DNA from: Lentisphaerota bacterium
GTDB lineage: Bacteria; Verrucomicrobiota; Lentisphaeria; Oligosphaerales; Oligosphaeraceae
Direction of reading: 5' to 3'
Assembly: GCA_012800625.1 (NCBI GenBank)
Contig: JAAZIY010000139.1
Coordinates: forward strand, 1-13,931
DNA length: 13,931 bases
Both the position numbers and the translations under genes were made by a program. Under the pieces are notes generated by a model. It saw nothing but the letters and a program-made list of their open reading frames with translations, was not told the DNA's origin and did not search any database. Position 1 is the stretch's first letter, and each line of letters starts with the position of its first letter. This document shows, one piece after another, positions 11,453 through 13,931 of this stretch.

Positions 11453-13931
11453 TTAGCCCGCTGTCCCGGAGAGCTGCTGCTGCCCGCCGTTGTTGTTGTT
11501 GTTCATCTTGATCAGCATGCTATACAAAATAGGAATAAAGACCAAGGTCACCAGGGTGGAGATGCTCAGCCCGCCAATAATGGTGATGCTCAAGGGCGAC
11601 CAAAGCTCCGAACCGGTGGCCTTGGACAGGGCCATGGGCAGCATCCCGAAGATAGTGGTGAGCGTAGTCATCAGCACCGGTCGCAGCCTCTGACGCCCGG
11701 CCACCTCGATGGCCTGCAACACCGGTATCTTGCGAGCCACCAAGATGTTGATGTAGTCGATCAACACAATGGCGTTGTTCACCACCGTGCCCACCAGCAT
11801 AATAAGACCGATAAACGACATAATATTCAGGGTCTTGCCGCTGAAGGCCAGAGCGAAAATGGCTCCGGCAAAAGCAAAAGGAATGGAGAACATAACGATA
11901 AAGGGGGCCAAATATGACTCGAACTGCGCCGCCATGATCATATACACCAGAAGCACGCCAAGCACCAGCATCAGGGTCAGGTCTCTGAACGACTTGCCCT
12001 GCTCCTTGATCTGACCGTCATAGTCTATGCCTATGCCGGGCGGCAGGATGATGTTCTCGGCTATGGCGCGCTTCAAATCAGCGCCAACCTCGCCCAGCGA
12101 ACGCCCGTAGACATCGAGCTGCAGATAAACCACGCGCTCCTGGCCGACGCGGTTGATGGTCACCGGGCCTAGCTCCTCGCTGACACTGGCAAAGGAGTCC
12201 AGACGGATGCGGTTGCCGTTGACTGTGATCTCGCTGTTGAGTATGTCGTTCACGCTGCGCCGCTCCACCTCGCCGAGCTGCACGAAAATCTCGTACTCGT
12301 CTTCGCCCTCCCTAAACTGGCTGGCCTCGTTGCCGTAGAACAGTGTGCGTATGGAGGAGACGATGTTATCCACATCCACGCCGAGCACCGCTGCCGCCTC
12401 GCGGTCTATATTGATGACCAGCTCGCGGTTGCCGCTGTCAAAGGTGATCACCGGGTCTTTACAGCCAGGTATATCCAGAGCCATCTGGCGGATTTTCTGC
12501 GCGATGGCAAAGGTCTGCTCGAGATCATAGCCCAGCACTTCCACCACAATGGGCTTTTCGTTGCTGCCGCCCAGGATTCTGCTCATCAGGCGATTCGAGG
12601 TGCCCAGGAAAACCCGGTCTATCTCAGGCCAGCCGCGCAGCTCGGAGAGCACCGCCTCGCCCAGCTCCGAGACCGCATAAGGGCGCTCTTCAAGCGGCAG
12701 CAGGCGTATGTTCACCTGCCCTATGTGCGAGCCGCGGCTGCCCCAGCCGCCAGAGGAGCGCCCGGCACGCCAGTTGGTGAAGCGCACCGCACTCGAACGC
12801 CGCTGCCCGGCCTCGTCATCAGGGATACCCTGTTTATATTGCGTCAGCAGCTCCTGCTCCTTGCGGTAGACCGTGTCCACGATACGCCGGCTGGTCTGCG
12901 CGGTTAGCTCCGCCCTGGTGGATACCGGCAACTGGAAGCGGAAGGTCATCTCGCCGGTATCCTGGTCCGGCGTAAACTCGGTGCCCACAAAGGGGATGAT
13001 AAGCAGAGCCGCGCAGAGCACCAGGGTGGCAAACACCAACACTGCATATTTATGCTTCAGACAGAAGCCCAGCAGCCTGCCGTAGCCTCCCTCGAAGGCA
13101 AGAAACCAGCTCTCGCTGCGCTGGTAAAGACGCTGGCTCCAGCTGCGTTTCCGTTTGGCCGCCTCGATTTCAGCCTTGCTGCGCGGCAGGGTTTTCAACA
13201 GCTTGGAGCTGAGCATGGGGGTCAGGGTCAAAGCGCAACCCAGGCTGGCCAGCAAGGTGGCCGTCACCAGGCCGCCCAGCTGCCTGAACATGATGCCGGA
13301 TGCCCCCTTCACAAAAACCAGGGGCAGAAACACACAAATGGTGGTGGCCGTCGAGGCGGTAAGCGAAAACATGACCTCGGAGGCGGCAAACATGGAGGCC
13401 TCTTTCACCTTCACGCCGCGATGCACCAGGCTGCTGATGTTCTCGAGTACCACAATGGCATTGTCCACCACCATGCCGATGGCGATGGCCAAGGCCGAAA
13501 GGCTGATCATATTGATGGTCCAGCCCATGAAATACATAAAACAAAAGGCGATGATGAGCGAAAAGGGAATGGTCAGCACGATCACCAGGGAGCTGCGCAG
13601 GCTGCGCAAAAAGAAGAATGAGACCAGAACCACAAAGATGCCGCCCCAGTATACCGTGCCCTTCACATTGTTGATCGACTGCGTGATAAAGGTACTCGCA
13701 TCGTTGACAATGAAAAACTCGATATCGCGGGGAATGACCTCCTCGAGGCGCTGCAGCTCGCTGCGAATCTCTGCGCAGACCGACACCGTGTTGGCGCCGC
13801 TGCGCTTCTGCACCATCATGATCATGCCGTCGCGCCCCATGGTCTCGACAAACTGGGTGATCTCCTGGAAGGAGTCGCTGATCTCCGAGACGTCCTTCAG
13901 GCGCACGATGGCGCCGTCCTTCTGCAACAGC
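11453..13931 (-). CDS. RND efflux transporter, HAE1/AcrB-like (N-terminus beyond the window)
   Basis: The frame is open to the window edge; about 826 residues are present and roughly 250 N-terminal residues are missing by comparison with AcrB. The visible part begins in the pore domain at DGAIVRLKDV. It has membrane segments near 92-108, 113-133, 140-160 (with VVDNAIVVLEN, 153-163), 193-208, 216-238 and 294-312. A second periplasmic domain covers about 315-645, followed by a C-terminal set near 650-808 that includes MLVGTVVNNAIVLIDYIN (710-727) and GMLPMALSKATGSELWSPL (761-779). Such trimeric inner-membrane pumps expel drugs or other amphipathic compounds using proton flow, with an adaptor and an outer-membrane channel. 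TM4 has D-N in place of AcrB D407-D408, and TM10 has no Lys. The tail is Asn/Gln-rich. Adaptor and channel genes are not in the window and may lie upstream of it. Confidence 0.95.
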   Translation of the reverse strand, partial: LLQKDGAIVRLKDVSEISDSFQEITQFVETMGRDGMIMMVQKRSGANTVSVCAEIRSELQRLEEVIPRDIEFFIVNDASTFITQSINNVKGTVYWGGIFVVLVSFFFLRSLRSSLVIVLTIPFSLIIAFCFMYFMGWTINMISLSALAIAIGMVVDNAIVVLENISSLVHRGVKVKEASMFAASEVMFSLTASTATTICVFLPLVFVKGASGIMFRQLGGLVTATLLASLGCALTLTPMLSSKLLKTLPRSKAEIEAAKRKRSWSQRLYQRSESWFLAFEGGYGRLLGFCLKHKYAVLVFATLVLCAALLIIPFVGTEFTPDQDTGEMTFRFQLPVSTRAELTAQTSRRIVDTVYRKEQELLTQYKQGIPDDEAGQRRSSAVRFTNWRAGRSSGGWGSRGSHIGQVNIRLLPLEERPYAVSELGEAVLSELRGWPEIDRVFLGTSNRLMSRILGGSNEKPIVVEVLGYDLEQTFAIAQKIRQMALDIPGCKDPVITFDSGNRELVINIDREAAAVLGVDVDNIVSSIRTLFYGNEASQFREGEDEYEIFVQLGEVERRSVNDILNSEITVNGNRIRLDSFASVSEELGPVTINRVGQERVVYLQLDVYGRSLGEVGADLKRAIAENIILPPGIGIDYDGQIKEQGKSFRDLTLMLVLGVLLVYMIMAAQFESYLAPFIVMFSIPFAFAGAIFALAFSGKTLNIMSFIGLIMLVGTVVNNAIVLIDYINILVARKIPVLQAIEVAGRQRLRPVLMTTLTTIFGMLPMALSKATGSELWSPLSITIIGGLSISTLVTLVFIPILYSMLIKMNNNNNGGQQQLSGTAG

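Noticed and set aside
13052..13621. 189-aa plus-strand frame opposite the RND gene
   Set aside because: His/Gly/Gln-rich antisense shadow of a well-supported transporter gene.

Overview
The window looks like chromosomal DNA of a diderm (Gram-negative-type) bacterium. It carries an AsmA-like envelope protein and a HAE1-type RND efflux pump with its small PG0541-type partner. That pairing is common in Bacteroidetes-like and PVC-like anaerobes. The style of the intergenic repeats suggests a Lentisphaerota/PVC member, but this is an impression from memory and not proven by the sequence. GC content is moderate, two genes start with TTG, and all genes except one helicase lie on the minus strand.

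Layout from left to right. (1) 4-2143, all minus strand: tRNA-Cys(GCA), a factor-independent terminator, then a two-gene overlapping pair (a small Gln-rich protein and a 455-aa coiled-coil protein, both unrecognised), then tRNA-Val(GAC). (2) 2327-4004, plus strand: a DEAD-box RNA helicase with its own promoter, a strong Shine-Dalgarno and a TTG start. (3) 4005-4442: a 438-nt spacer with no gene, filled with inverted repeats, a tandem 10-bp repeat and the first copy of a ~119-bp direct repeat. (4) 4443-7706, minus: a ~1,087-aa AsmA-like protein with an N-terminal membrane anchor. (5) 7707-8025: a ~316-nt spacer with three GC-rich hairpins and the second copy of the ~119-bp repeat. (6) 8026-10860, minus: a tightly coupled operon of lemA, a large DUF3137-like membrane protein and a small helical protein. 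(7) 10861-11052: a probable lemA promoter and another repeat copy. (8) 11053-13931, minus: the end of an RND efflux pump operon, with the pump (cut by the right edge) followed by the PG0541-family protein.

The membrane-related genes (AsmA-like, LemA/DUF3137, RND/PG0541) form neighbouring but separate transcription units. No shared pathway is shown by the sequence. The helicase probably acts in RNA decay or ribosome assembly. The most unusual material is outside textbook annotation: a modular repeat family built on a ~10-bp unit (CCTTCGTGTC-like, or GACACGAAG-like in reverse) present in five spacers, direct repeats bracketing the AsmA-like gene, a triple-hairpin cassette, the LemA/DUF3137/helical-protein operon and the uncharacterised coiled-coil pair between the two tRNA genes.
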